Part shown: positions 24,034-38,130 of the stretch, piece after piece
How positions within the stretch are numbered: the first letter of the stretch is position 1
Layout: every line of letters begins with the position of its first letter
Source: Patiria pectinifera
Taxonomy: Eukaryota > Echinodermata > Asteroidea > Valvatida > Asterinidae
Assembly: GCA_029964075.1 (NCBI GenBank)
Contig: CM057141.1
Coordinates: 10,912,001 to 10,976,000 of the forward strand
Reading direction: 5' to 3'
Length of the DNA stretch: 64,000 nt
Made by a program: the position numbers and the translations under genes
Notes under the pieces: model-generated
The model's database searches: none
What the model was told of the DNA's origin: nothing
What the model saw: only the letters and a program-made list of their open reading frames with translations

Positions 24034-27000
24034 TATGTATTTTAGACACTCCATCTGTTATGCAAATAGGCCTAAATGTACATAAAGTCATAAAGCCCGT
24101 TCTTTTTTTTTTATTCAATGTACATTTTGTCACCTGATTTTCAATTTTACAAAAGCCCTATGTCAGGCTGTGTGATAAAGAGTTGGGAAAAGAATTTATT
24201 ACCTTGACTTTGATCTGATTAATCTATTTTTTTGTGGACAAAGGAAAGTTCTTTTCATACAGTCGCAGTTTCCACCACAAATTGAAATGCAGACCTTTAC
24301 TTTTTTAATCCTCTCTCTTATCGAAACATAAATTTCCGTTATCGAAACATAAATTTCCCAGTTTTGATTCCTGATAATATTTTTATTGTTGTCTGGTGTC
24401 CTGCGTTATCACTCCATTGACATTTGCACGGTGCAGAGGGGGCTGTATCTGATAGGGGCCGTATCTAAATTATACTATTACTAAACGGGTTATGATAGTG
24501 CAGTCATTCAGCACGTGTCTTGCTGGAGATAAACAGATAAACAGAGTCATGTGTGAGATGTTAAACAGTCATATGTGAGCTGTTTGTGTGTGTTTGAGTG
24601 CCTATTTCAGCTACAATTTCTTTGATTAATTTTAGTACAATTTGCATGCATCGTATTGTCGGGCTTCCTTCTACCATTACAAAACTCTTTCTGATAGTCA
24701 ATGCTATTCTGCAGGATGATCAAGAGTTATATTAATTACTTTTGTCAAAAAATTGTATCAGATTAATTTTTATGAGATGAGGTCTTTGAAATTTAAAACT
24801 ATTTTGATATGCAACCCACCGTCACTCAGTTTGTACTTTTTGAAATAATTATGATGGCACCACAAATTAATCAGTAAGCATATGGCAGATGAAGCATGAT
24901 GCTTATTCTTTATGCATCTGTCCGTATCTCTCCACCCCCCTCCCTCGACTCCCTCGGGTCCACCCTTGTGTCACCCATTGTCCTGCGGTAGTCCAGCAGT
25001 CGGCCATCCTTTGTCCGGCCGTGGCTAGGCGGATGGACAGGGGACGGCTTGACCGTTGCTCCAAGACTGGACGGCGGAAATTCTCTATTGATTGTCTCTT
25101 GTAAAGCGATGTCGTAACGCATGTACCTCAGATATTTTGTTTGTAGGGTACTTGCAAGGTCCAGTCAAAAGGGCTTTGTTTAGGTTCGGGGAGAGGGAGA
25201 TAGTACTACACGTCTTGTTTATTCAGTTGTTTTGTGGCACGGACCTGAGCATTCTTATTGGCATCGATCTATGTGACCTGCTTTCTGAAGTAAGCGTGTT
25301 GACAAAATTAGTTTTGATGTTGTCAACCGACTTTTGAGAAATGGAACATTTTTGAAGTGGTAGTACAGAAATTTGTGTCTCTGTTATTAAACAGGGTTTC
25401 AAGTGATTCAATTTGAACTGAATTCTTATTTTGTGTGAGCAAATTACGGTTCAACAACATATCACACTGAAAAGACATACTTTTAACAAGTTTTCACTTT
25501 TGAAAACATAATGAAAACAATTGATCGTATGACTAGTTGTAATTTGAATCAGATTATCTCTTTGTTTTAGTTTTAGGTTTGTTGTTTTGCCACTTTGCTT
25601 TATTGAAATCCACTTTGAGTATGCACTTCAGTTTATTTTTTATTATTCCTAAATTTATATACAAGCGTGTGTATAATACAGATTATTTTGTGTGTGTTAC
25701 TTTAACAGTAAAAAAAAAAACCCACTGCATTGTGATGACTGCTTTCCATTTCCACATTGCCGTTGCTTCACTCATTAATAATTAATCAACTTGATTATTG
25801 GCAATTGGCTTTTTTTTATATTTAATTTATTCCGTGGGTGGGGAAGGCAAACATTGCGCAGCTAATTTCACAGATGTGCAGGTAGCTGAACAGACTAGGA
25901 ATACAAACAATGGCGAGAGCAGATGACGCTGATTAATGGGGCGCCAACATATATGTTGACCTCTTTCTTCCCCCTCTTTCATCTCAAGTGTGGTCTTTGT
26001 TTACACAGTTTTGGCCAGATAATTTTTTTTGTAACACTGTCTTTTTTTTTGCCTCACTGAGCTGGTGTTTTAAGGACAGTGGCGGATCCAGGGGGCGTGG
26101 AGGGTCCTCAGCAGTGACAACATTTTCCCAAATAAGGCCATTTGTACAGACAAGTGTGTATTTGCCTGCAATCGGGGACCCCCTATTGTCCCTCTTTTGT
26201 TTGTACTCTAACTTTTTAGGAAGACCTCCCATGTTTTGTACACGAAACCAAATTGGGGACCTCTCGGGAATTGAGGACCCTATTTGTCCTCTATTGTTAA
26301 CGTCCCTATTGAATGCAGAAACAAACTCATGTACATGTACATGTAGGTAACATTTGCATTTGTCATTACTTTACGAAATGGACTGACTGGAGGACAAGTA
26401 AGTTATCGTTCCATTGTCCTGTTTGATGCTTGTGTGCATTGGTGCTTGAGAAACCCCCCCCCCCCAAATGCTGTTTGTTTCCAATAGTCAAAGTGCAGCT
26501 GACTGGATCTGATGTGCATAGAACCCATAGGTCACGGGGCATGCCCGAATGCGGGCTGTGTAGTGTGAATAAAATACCCGGTACTTGTATACGTACCTAG
26601 CGTATCGAGCGTATGAAGTATGAATAGCTAGCACCTACCCGTTAATGTCGTTTTGGAAAAAGGCCATTATTCCAACGATCGTTCAGCTGGGCAATCGTTG
26701 GAAAGTGATACAAATTCCTCTTTTCTTAAAAATGACAGCGTACCAAGTGTTACAATTTCACATGATGCTTCATTCTGCATTTTGCCTACATGTAACTAAG
26801 TAAGCATGTTTACTAGGCCTATAATTTGACAATTGTTTAATTTTTTAATTTCTCAAGTGTTATCTGTGGCCTTTAGTTGAGGAGTTGTAGTGCCATTGTA
26901 CCAGTAGAGCTTGTGAGCTGATTAAATACCGGAACTCTGTTTAAATACAAAAAAAATGAGTCTCTGTTCTCACTGGAAACTGTGTTTTTAAAAATTGAAA

Positions 27001-30000
27001 TCAAATCACTTAAACACATTAGTTTCTGAGTAAGTAAATATAGAAGGAAGACAAAAAGTCACCTTATAAAGCTAAATTGCTGATGCGATTTATACAAATA
27101 ATGCAAATATGAAAGCATTGAGGAAGTTTGGAGAAACCTGAGATTATACCGTAGCTCTATGATTATACACACAAACGATGTAAGAAAACCGTTGTAAATT
27201 ACATGTACATGTAAGTAAAGAAAATCATTAAAAAACCAGGCATGTGAATTTTCCTCGGATCCGCTCATTTCCTCGTGTTTTACTTCTCGTGAATGCCATT
27301 ACAAATGTTTTTAAAAAAATGTACAAAGTCTTGCGTGAATTGGAATTTCCTCGTTTTTTCCCTCCTAAATTCCAAGTTGCATGCCTGAAAGAAGTAAAAG
27401 GTACAAACAATTATTACTAACTTTTGTACTGGGAAATACATATCATCCATACTTTAAAAAAAATAACTGTTTAATTTAAATTACAATAATGAATATAAAT
27501 AAATGGTAGTTGAACGACCCAAATTCCATTCCATTTAAAAAAACCCAAATTGATCTAAGTGATACAGAAAGCCTCTGCAAGTCATCCATAAACGAGAAAA
27601 GCCATTTGGAACTTGATATCCTTTGCCGCCATCTTACTTTCAACCTGATGGAAATCTTCTCACCCTCCGTGACTCCTGAATTTTCTTTTCAGTAATTCCC
27701 CAAAGTGAGAGACAAAAAAATACATCATATCATACGGTGTGACTTTACATTTGCCTTTCATTTTTATTCCATACTTGGTTTTTTTTGGGGGGGGGGTTAA
27801 AGATTTTTTTGTGTGGAAGAGGAGTAGGCTTTGGTGTTGTAGATAATTCTAACCCCCCTGGTGATTTGTCACCTTCGCTAGTCCCGTTGCCCCTGGTGGC
27901 CCAGTGAAGTGTTTTACGCCCTTCAGTGGAGAGCATTTATAACACCCTCCTGGAAATAGCACCGCTTGGAATCGGGCCTGGAGGATTGCAGGAGGCGCGA
28001 GACGGAAGGCGATCCGAGCCGGGCGTGAAGAAGCTATTTTCTCAGCCCGACACAATTAATTTTCTTGACATCATATAGCAACCGTCCCTACCCCCTTGTT
28101 CGCATTTCTGACGCTGGGCAAACATTGCACGAAAAAAACAACACTCTACATTTAAATTGGAATGGAGCTTTGATAATGTACCCTGAAAAAGACATACAAT
28201 TTTTTATCACTAATTACTTTAACAGAAGAATGTTTGTTTAAAAAACTATACAACATTTCTAATATGCAGATGACATTTCATTTATCTCTTAATTGCCAGA
28301 ATTGAAGGCCATCGGGTCACAGTTTTTAGGTTAACTTGTTTAATTCCAGGCATATTCCTCTGGCGTATTTTTTGATTTTGTGATACGTGTTTGTTTTTTA
28401 TACTGATTAAATAATAATAATAATAATAGTGATAATAGATAGATATACCGGTAGGTATTTAATGACAGATAAAGCAGAACAATATTTGGGGGAAAACTCT
28501 TATAGATTTGTAGTGAAGAACTTTGTTTCACGTCTCAATGCAACTAGAGCAAGAATCCTCAAATTCTTGAATATTTTCACATGTATTGAAACAAATAAGA
28601 TCATCAAATTTAAATGAAATTTCAAGATCATTGTTTTGCTGGATGTGTAATGCTGGAAGGGAGGATTTCAATTTGACCTCTTTAATGGAATGGATAATAT
28701 AGGAGTTGTATGCATGTTGTTTTTTTTCAAATGGAGAGAGTCTGTAATTATGTGAAAAAATACAGGGTTTGTGTCCTTAATTCTGTACTGACTAATGTTT
28801 GATTTGGCTCTATACAAAACTCTCAATGAAACACTGTGTCAGAGGAGATGCATAAATCAGATTCGACAGTGCACATGATATGCAGTCATTTTTTTTGTTA
28901 TACTGAGAGTCAATCCATGAGGCCGCACTCGACGAACCAATTTAACAGCGCATTTTGTAATTCTAAGCGCTCACCTTACACAACTCGGGCGATTGCTCCT
29001 CCAACCTCTTGAGGATTTCATTATGATAATAATGTTGTCAGTGTGCGCAGGGCGATGTCAGGGCTCGCGTGGGATGCAGGTAGAGGGGGAGAGACAGGGG
29101 AGTCAGATTAGATGAGAACGGCTGTAGAGAGGTCGTGGTGGGGTGATGTGGATATCATGACAGGAAAACATCTGTTGTTAGGCTGGGATTGCATGCTGTA
29201 ACCTTGAAACCCCCCACCCTCCACCCTCCTCCCTCCCCCCATTCCCCCCACCCCCATTATCAGTTTAGAAATGAGTAAAGATGTGACTTCGCGTTTAACG
29301 TTTAGCAAATACTTTAAGAACCTTTACACCGTTTAAATGTTTAGCCATTCACAAGGGCTGATGCATGCTCATTATTTCTGCAGACTGGTGTGATCGACAT
29401 GATCAATCAACAATGGCAGTCATTGAAATGTAAAAACTACATGTGCCCTGAATGTAATCAAGTAAAGTATTGAAGTGCTTCAAAGGTTTTGTGCATTAAA
29501 TAGGTTTGAAAACATTGTTAATTATTTGTGCTATGTAGGTTTAACTCGAAGGAAGGCTGTGTGAACGTAGGTCCCTTTTTAATAATTTGGTTTCGTTTTA
29601 AACGTTTTTGGAAAATTTGGAAACGAATTTAGAAACGTTGGAACAATTCGTTAAAACGTTGAAACGTATAAACATCACATTGGTAGAAATGAGACATCTG
29701 CCTGGGGCAGGAATCAAACACAAATTGTTCACACAATAGAACAAACAGCTGGTGTGGCCGCCTTACCTTTTGGGTGGGGCTTGATGGGCTGGGAAAACAA
29801 ACAAACTCAGCAAATCGTCAAGCCTTTCAACTTCATCGGATTGATAAGTACGGTAAACAAAACATGATGTGTAAACAGAACATGATGTGTAAACATCACA
29901 TGACACTCAGCATGTACATGTAAGTTGTGCACATATTTGTACAAGTGCATACAGTTTGCAAACCCCAAGCAAAATAAATTTGCATCATAAACCCAGACTT

Positions 30001-30600
30001 ATTTTGGAAGAAAGATAATTGTATTATTTGAAATATGAAAAATCAATCATCAAGTTTTATTTTTTTTCTAATGTTTGGCAACATTGCTGATGTAAGCAAA
30101 CTAATTTCTGGTTGTTAAAATAATTTTGTTTTTCTCCAGTCAAAAGAAAAACATTTAATTTCTGTTACATGTTAAACCACATGGTTAAACGGCACAATTG
30201 CATACATCTTCCCAGATAAAGACAAATTGTGTCTGTTTGTTTGTTTTTTGGCAAGGTGCAGGTTTGTGTCAATGAATTATATTGAATTAATGATTCCCAA
30301 TTGTGCAGTTGTACATGTATGTTACTTTGTTAGGCTGACATGTGATTAGCTTTGTAGCAGTTGAAGTATTTTGTGTCTTCCTCATTGCAGTATATCTGTG
30401 TGGGAGTGATGTGGCTTTAGTTGAAGAATTTTTGAGATAAATCATGGTTTGGGCGTGTGAAAAGAAGACAGAAAGAAGATCAGTGAGTCAACAAGGACGA
30501 GATTATCTTCTTAAAGGATTAGCTGTAATCCCAAGCTAGGAGCTGCTTATATTGGCAATGAGTTCCCTTTGTGTGGTTAAACCCTGAGTTCTTGTATCCA
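24034..30600. other. Intronic DNA with three complex CpG-containing blocks
   Basis: Mostly AT-rich with ACATGTAC words (26327-26345, 27199-27212), a C run at 26454-26465 and a T-then-G run at 27778-27797. A 21-bp phrase is tandemly duplicated at 24318-24359. A 'GTGGCGGATCCAGGGGG' repeat module starts at 26081. More complex blocks lie at 24890-25110, 27840-28110 and 28900-29110; they contain CpGs and no repeats and could be regulatory. A run of AAACGTT-type words occurs at 29590-29670. No exon seen. Confidence 0.4.
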
Positions 30601-30639
30601 GTACATGTATCATCGTTGACATCGTGTATTATTATTCTG

Positions 30640-30965
30640 TGTGTGTAGTGTGCGTTAGAGTGTGAAGTGTGCAGATCCCATAAGGGCATTTGTTAGTTTC
30701 CCCCCACAGGCCGAATGGAGGCGGCCCAACCTTTGCCATGTAAATGTGCCTATTGAATGGGGACTCAATAGCGCACTTGAAGGGTAATCTGCTGTGCACT
30801 AGGCAGGCCGTGTGACATGAGCCACACACAACAGTGTTGTGTCGGCCCGTCAATCGAATCCCGCACACATACAACTAGAAGCAAGCTGGCTTCACATCGG
30901 CAACCGGGGCGAAAATCCCGCATAGCTGTGAAGCTGACTCTCTCTATATTATTGGACATATAAAC
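30640..30965 (+). promoter_or_regulatory. Putative alternative promoter and 5' UTR
   Basis: The 330 bp before the ATG at 30966 is GC-richer and CpG-containing compared with the surrounding intron. It has an initiator-like pyrimidine patch (ACTCTCTCTATATTATTGG at about 30938) but no convincing TATA box at the right distance. An in-frame TAG at 30876-30878 precedes the ATG with no other in-frame ATG between, as expected for a genuine first coding exon. The transcription start is not defined. Confidence 0.4.
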
Positions 30966-31050
30966 ATGGCCGTGAATAATGGAAGCATCTACCCGTCAGC
31001 GGGGCTGGAACTGCCGTTTCCTTACTTCCCACCGCCCATGCATTTCCCAG
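30966..31050 (+). CDS. gse1: GSE1-like, alternative first coding exon
   Basis: ATG in a good context (A at -3, G at +4) opens 28 codons plus one base, ending CCCAG before the donor GTAAAC. The peptide starts MAVNNGSIYPSAG and continues ELPFPYFPPPMHFP, a short Pro/Phe/Tyr-rich N-terminus. The exon ends in phase 1, exactly as required by the acceptor at 55323, where it would give ...HFP-G-APSHG. It therefore offers a second N-terminus that omits the SIM-like exon at 19361. The upstream in-frame stop at 30876 and the raised GC content support it. I do not recall the peptide from vertebrate GSE1 isoforms. The alternative is a chance ATG frame with a fortuitous donor. Confidence 0.6.
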
Positions 31051-34000
31051 GTAAACTTGTAACCATTTTTAATGGATGGGGAATTTGTTGTAGTTTTTTT
31101 TTACTTCACTCGTGTCAGTTCGTACTCTCATTGTTGTGGGGGGAGAAGGGGGGTTAAGGGGGAGGGCCAAATACACATTTGCCTATGGGAAGCCTGACCG
31201 GTCGACCTTGTGTGTGCTTTATTAGGGACCTTACGTAGTAGTCGTGTGAATCAATGTGCTGTAGACATCCCTTTGTCTGACTGTGCTGTAATGACTGTGC
31301 CGGGCCGGCGTGTGTGCTGTGCGTGTGTGTATACATGTATGAAGCCTGTGTTGGCAAGCTGCTTGTGTAGAGATATGCAACCGCTTATTCATTGGTTGTG
31401 TGGTTTCGGGTCGGGGGTATTAGTCCTACATGGTAGCATCACCATTAGCGGGTGCGTGTGTGCATACATCATGGGGGCTGGTTTGATGATGGTGATGATA
31501 ATGACGATGCCGTTTCGAGCTAATTCCGTTGGCACCGTTGCAGGGTTGCGTCCGGGGAAAACGTATCTCTGTGAATTTATGATGTGATCGTATCGGGCTC
31601 AGTCACGTCAGTCGAGAGAGATATCTGCAGTCATTTCCTGGTTAATTAACATCGATGTGAGAACAGTATTCTGATATAAACAACTCGCTAATTCAGTAAT
31701 TTGTCCAGGATGAGTGATACCATATTGACCTACATTGTCTACAATATTTAAAGAGTAATAAACGATATTAAATTAATTAATGTTCATTGTTTCCATGCAT
31801 AATTGCATTTAAAGCATCTTCATGCATACATTTTGTGGCTGCAAATCCGACACAGTTTCCTTATAATCGTATTACTAATTATAACACTGAATAAGGTCAA
31901 GGCAAACCCATACAGAGAGGGACTGAATTTGGGTCAGGTGACCTTTGTTCTCTCCAGACTTACCCCAAGCTAATTTTAATTCTGATGCTGAACATTGCAT
32001 AACGAAAATTGCATTTGGATTGCGTTGTTGCGTTTCCCTATGTTCATACAAATACCTTAATCTCAATGAACAACAGATTTTTAATATATCAATTAAAATA
32101 TGGAGAGATATTCTTGATTTTTTATGACATTTGATTAGCTTATGTAAGTATAAATCCAGTGTACATGTAATTTGTGTGTGTAATCACATATTTTACCACT
32201 TCACATTGGCAGCTTGTGAATACAGACATTTGTCTTTGCTAATCAACATGGTAAATGACTGAAATGGCTACACCAGCTGGTTTTTTTTTGCCTTTGCATG
32301 GCATATTTGTTAGGCTTCCATTTTAATTCTTTCCCAAGACCACAGAGCAAATGTTAAATTCACAAATGGATATACCGGAAAGTGAACATACGTGTACGTG
32401 TAACCTTGACATGGATCTAAGCATGTGAGCTCAGATCCCCTTCCTCCCCACCCCCTAATTTTTTTTAAAAATCTATCACAATGGAAAGTCTTCCAATTTT
32501 GGTTTGGACAGTCCTTGAGATTTTTATATCATTTTATTTAAAAAATAATAGTTTATTGTTGTTGGGTATAAATGGTTATACCGGCTAACCCATGGTGCGT
32601 CACACTCCCAGTCCCTGTACATGTATGTTGTTTGACATGTGTGCTGATTTGGGTCACGGTTTTATGGCTCTGGAAGAGCACGCTTGACATAATGGGTTCC
32701 TTTTTGCTGAGTGGGTGGGTGATGCTGCCATTAAAGGGGCAGCACACTGCTGTTAAAGGGGCAGTTTTGAGGACACTTTGGGAATTTTGTCAGAAGATAC
32801 AGTTTGCGTTGACAAATGGTCAGTTGGTTGATGGCCCAAATTTCACAGCGCTGCTAACACGCAATTTTTTTTGCTAACAGAGCCTCTGTCTATTTCATGG
32901 AGACCGAAAGCAGTAAGCACAGAATCAGATCAAAAAGGTGCTTAAATAAGTGACATAACAATAGAAATCTCCATGCACGCGCAACCGTAAGCACACCCAC
33001 AATGAAATAGTGCTTAAATCAAGCTTAGCACAACCTTTCTGTTTACTGTAATGCAGTGCTGTGAAGTTGGGTCCTGATTGTTCCAGGTTTGAGAATGGCA
33101 GTGGTGCAAGGTACTTTTCAAAATCATAATTGGATGGGGGATTCTTAATTTATGAGCCAAAGTTTTCCAGGCATTGGTTCTTTCCTTGTGAACATTTCCC
33201 TGAAGTACCGATATTTCATAATTTGTTCTTTAATTTATTTAGATTGTGAGTGACCTTTTTCTGACCAGGAGAGCAGTATAGCAGTTCAAAAAAAATAACT
33301 TCATTTAGTGTCATTTATTAACATGCTGGCTGCAGCACTTACCGATTTTTCCATGGGAAAATCAAAATCTTTTACTAGAATTAAACGATGGTTTATGTCC
33401 TACAGTTATCATGAGCCACTCAAGATTTTTGGGGCTTCGTAAGGCTTTGTCCCTCAACGTTTCCGTTGTCTACTGGCTACTGGCTAGTGACCATAAACTG
33501 AAGAGTTGATTTTGTTGTTTTGTCTAAAATGAAAAGGTAGTCTGCACTTTGCTTGTTAACGATGCCATCGCTGTATGGTCTCTTGATTCTTCGCCGCCAC
33601 TTGAGCATCAAAATAAAACCCTTCAGTGCAGAGTTGAGGCCACTTGCGGTAAACCGTCGCTCATTACCGAGGCATTATTTATGTAAAGGATCATCATTCT
33701 GCCCCTCTTCTCACTCTCTCATTCCCTCTCACTTTCTTGTTACTGGGGATTTCTTGGTCATTCATCGCGGGGATGGCTTGTTGTCGGTGCAAAGTAGCAC
33801 GGTTTGCCAATTGGCTGGCGAGAGCTGTTGACTGCGAAGCCCCGAGAGGGTCGTAATGGCCGTCCGAGGAATAGACAATCGGTAGATGGCAGGACGACAG
33901 AAATTGCGCAAGTGCAGAAAATGACTCGACGCCCAAATCGCTAATTGCACAGCGTGTGAAAACCCATAAAAAAAATTAACTGCACGGAATGACGTAAGGT

Positions 34001-35790
34001 TTTTCTAATAGAATGCTTTGTCAATTGATACAATGGTTACGCATTGTTAAGGGCCCCCTCTGTGAGACAAATATTTGTATAGCATGTTGAAGGGATTCTT
34101 TGAGGGAAAAAAAGTGTTTAAGTAACTGGCTTGTTTATACGTGTACTTGCTTTAAATGCTGCAAATAATCACTTGTGTACGCCTCTTTTTTTCACACTTT
34201 TGCTGCCTACCAATGTAAAACTCATTCAACGCAATTACCTGGAAACGGACCTACAGATTTAATAAGAAAATCCGTGCTCAAAGTGGAGATCAAATACCCT
34301 GTGAAATGAATCCGCCCGAAAGGATATCATTCGGAAGATCCGCCCACAAGGATATCATTCGGAAGAAAACAGTCAGTGAAGGTGGTTTAACCCTAACAAT
34401 CCCCAACCAGCCAAACTCCAACACCAGGTTTTGTTGGAATCTGTTAGGATGAGTACTGCACTAGTAAACTGACTGTGCTTTGGGTGTGATTAGGCATACC
34501 ACAAATTAACAGAGTCCAACTGTTAATGTGCACAGTTTACCATATGGTGTTGGGATTTGCAAGGATGAGGAAGGTTCCTCGTTAATCACCCTAGGGAGTA
34601 AGGGTTGAGAATGTGCACAGTTTTTTTTTTACATGCATTAGCAACAGAATCCAGGTACATTGTGCATACATTTTCTCTGTTTTCTAAAAATGTACACATT
34701 TACAGTATCCACTAAGCTGAAACTTAAACAAGTTTATGCACCCTTAACATTTTGATCAATTTTGTTGCTACCCAAAAAAAAAAATTCACAAAAAGCAAAT
34801 GATCCTATGTACCTTTTAGTACATGTTTGACTACATGTTAGTTGAAGAACCTTTTTTAAAGCATTGATCATAAATTGTATCAAGGTCCCATTCTGGCCGC
34901 ACTCGGATAACAAGTTCCTTTCACTGTTCACTCTGTGTGAGTGTTTGTGTGTGTGAGAGAGAAATCAATTGGATGAAGCTTATTCCATGAACCAACAAAG
35001 GCAATCTCCCTATTCATTTCAGTTACAATGCCATCGAAATGACAGGAATCTAGTCAGCAGTGTTATGCAGGACAACCCTGCTTTTGATGTTTTCTCGATG
35101 TCCCATTCCAAACTGTCGGTTATTGATTGATCTTGACCATTATAATATTTTAAAAAAACTGGGCCCTCACAGATTGTTCAAAAGATACATTGTGGTAGCC
35201 TTTTTCTTTTTCCAGACTTTATACAAGTTTGAGAATTGTAAAATCAATTGATGGGCTCTGTGTTGGTGGCACTTTGTGACCATTGTTGAGAGCACCAGTG
35301 GGGAGACCCATGCGCGTACAGTTTCGCAGGCAAATGACCCGAAGTACGTGTGCGCACGACTTATTTTATACTGAATGCGCACACAAACCCAAAGCGTGAG
35401 CGTCAGACGCTGTGCGCAATGTGTTCTAATGGCCCTCCCAGTGGTCTCGCCCACATCTCCCCTTGAAAACGTTGACGGCTTCGATTTTTAAAAATTCAGA
35501 AAGGCTCCAAAAGCAAAAAATCTATCTTAATTTCTTGGGGGGGGGGGAATCATCTGGTTGAATGCTAAACACTTGTCTAGTATATTTGAACCAGACTCCA
35601 AAAGGTCAGATGAAGGGTCAAATTTCATGTACAGTACAATTGGTGTTCTTCAGTCCACTTCCTCTCTGATGTCTCTAGCACATGTTCCCCTGCTCATCAA
35701 TTTAATTTGCTATCATCGTTGCCAGCGGAAGGATGGCAAACTTACGGCTGCCATTTCCACCGTGAGAGTTCAAATTAGTAGCATCCAGAT
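31051..35790. other. Intronic DNA, complex block at 33550-33960
   Basis: 31150-31640 stays GC-rich with GTGT patches, likely the downstream shoulder of the promoter region; its 125-residue + frame shows no domain. 33550-33960 is a repeat-free block with CpGs, TTGCGGTAAACC, GCCAATTGGC and GGTAGATGGCAGG words, a reasonable enhancer candidate. TTAAAGGGGCAG is repeated at 32733 and 32753. The rest is AT-rich with no exon. Confidence 0.4.
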
Positions 35791-35908
35791 TAGTTGGCTA
35801 CGGCTGGCGACAACACACACACACTCATCTATGGGAAGTGGCTTTGGGTTGCTTCCATATCAGTGCATGTGTAATTGGCCATTAGTCGTAGCCAAGTAAT
35901 TGTGAGGC
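35791..35908 (+). mobile_element. Foldback element of the ACTTGGCTA family, copy 1
   Basis: TTAGTTGGCTACGGCTGGC at the left is mirrored by TCGTAGCCAAGTAATTGTG at the right. The centre CTATGGGAAGTGGCT is followed by GCTTCCATAT, an inner inverted repeat. The same layout occurs at 60566-60677 and a shorter form at 58304-58376. A hairpin-forming MITE of about 110 bp with no coding capacity. Confidence 0.65.
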
Positions 35909-37893
35909 AACCTTTCTGAGTGAAAGCAATGATTGTGCTTATTGTGAAATATATACTTGTTTGTTTGACTCATTGAGAAAGCCACTCTGTCAAGCATGTG
36001 CACATGCATTGTTGCACAGTTTGTTTATAAAATATTTATGTGGTCTGGTTCCTTGACTACACGTACATGTGCATGTAGAATCCAATTTATGTGTCAGGCA
36101 CACCTTGGCCACAGTGAGAACCAGCCTTGAAATAAAACCGGTTCCCACGTGGTAACTGGTTCCCTGCACCACCCGTAGAAGCACAAATCCCCTTATGAAG
36201 AAAGTACCGGTACACGTAGTTGTGATTTTGTACTCATCTGCAGACTGCTGTTGTGTACCGTACCTCCATGGTACATCCAAAGTGCAATCTAACCCGCTAA
36301 CTTACTTTCACGCATTCACAAAGACGATTGTGTGTCGTTTTTTTGTTGATTTTTTTTTTAACAACAGGGTCTAAGTACACTGCATTTTCTCCCCTTTCTT
36401 TGCTGTGTAAGTTTTAGTACACATGACCCCTTGTGTATTTTATAGCCCGACCTGTATGTGTAATCATCCCTGACACCCCGCAACTTTTTTTCAATGACCC
36501 TCTTGTTCGGTTTGGAAATGGGTAAGATTGTAGGTTACAGTTCATTTGATCATATTGACGACAGTGAACAGTGTAACATCAGGAGTCGTGCCTTGGGCTG
36601 TGTTGTGAGCAGTGTCGATCACCAGCTCATTTTTTTTGGCACGCAAGATGTGCGTTCTGGTTCTGAATGTGAAGGTTGATATTGACAGTTAATAATTAAC
36701 AGTATGGTTGGTAAATATCTGAAATAGCCAAAGTTGTTCTTGTGATTGGCCTTTTTAAAATCTGGCAGACACAATATGATGGCTATGGAGGGGGGGGGGA
36801 GCTGGACACCATCAGACTAATAGGGAAAGTTGTTCAAAAGTGACGAGATTGGACATTGTTGGACAATAGGTGGCACTATTTCTCGCGGCATACATGTATA
36901 TGCCAACAAACACAACTTTGCTGACAGGACAATTTTTCTGACAAAAATGTGGGGGGGGGGATGTGTCACACTCCCAATGCCGCCCCCTCTAGCCACACCC
37001 CTGCTGCCATTTCTCAAAAAGGCTCATGGAGCATGTTTCTGTTCAATTAATGTTTTCCACTGTGCAACGACTGACAGTGATATCCAGCATCATAACATGT
37101 TTCTTTATCATTCTAATAAAATATGTATCCACGACATTGGTTGTTCAATAATAATAATCTCAACAGTTGTTCTGAACTTGTAATGCGCATTAGAACGTAT
37201 TAATTTTATGGTATCTGCCCCAAAAAACAACATGCAATTTTCGTTAATTTTATGCAAGCAATTCTAAACTGCCTTGCTTAATTAATTATGGTACGGTAGG
37301 TAGAAAAGGGGTGTACACTTATAAGTATGTAGCCCAATGCAACATTGAATTTAAAAAAGGAAAACCAAAATGATTGTGAATCATGCGAGTTGTGCATGAG
37401 TTGGCACGCACGCACCATACAAATGTATACTGTCGGGACGATTGATCCATCTGCTTTAGTGTTTACTGATTTATTTCTGTTTCTCGGCTGTGTAACGACA
37501 GTCAAATTTTGTTCATTTATTTTCTGGACTACTCCAGGTGTGCAAACTTGAGCAATCGTTATTGTCGGGGAATGGACGGTGATGTCTCACACTTGGATTA
37601 GGAAAGGGGGGGGGGGGAGGTTCTGTACAAATAAAGCAGCATTGGTTAATTTTTTTCACACTTGTGGACATGTACAATGTACATGTACATGTACAGCTCT
37701 GTGACTACAGTAAGCAAAGAATCTCTGCTTATCCTAGCAGAAAATGTTGTACTAACTGTAAACATATTTCATGCGTAAGCATTGAATTTTGGTTTGTGTG
37801 CACCCCATACATGTATACATGTAACTGTGGCCTTTAATTGTGCTTACATGGTAAACATAAAATGTCTTTGCTAAAGCTAAAGGACCAAATGGT

Positions 37894-38130
37894 AATAAGC
37901 CAGTGCAGTATTTCAACTGCGCATGCGCACAATGATATCAGTAACAGGTCATTCGGGATAATCGAACGCTCATCGAAGGCGCATGAACGAGCACGGAGAC
38001 GGGCGCACGATGCTCGCGTGTTAATTACAAGCAGAATTGGGGTCCGCGTAACATCGCGTAACATCACGTCAGCGATTTTATCCCGAATGACTCTTGACAC
38101 TTTTTCATCGAGATACCAAACTGGCTTATT
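37894..38130 (+). mobile_element. Short MITE with AATAAGCCAGT ends, copy 1 (237 bp)
   Basis: The element begins AATAAGCCAGT and ends ACTGGCTTATT, perfect 11-bp terminal inverted repeats that continue imperfectly (GTATTTC and GAGATACC). A second inverted pair lies inside: GTCATTCGGGATAATCGAACG near 37948 and TTATCCCGAATGACTC near 38079. The outer flanks read TA on both sides if the ends are set one base in, compatible with a TA target site. CpG-rich compared with its surroundings. An inverted, 5'-damaged copy lies at 44201-44372. Confidence 0.7.
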
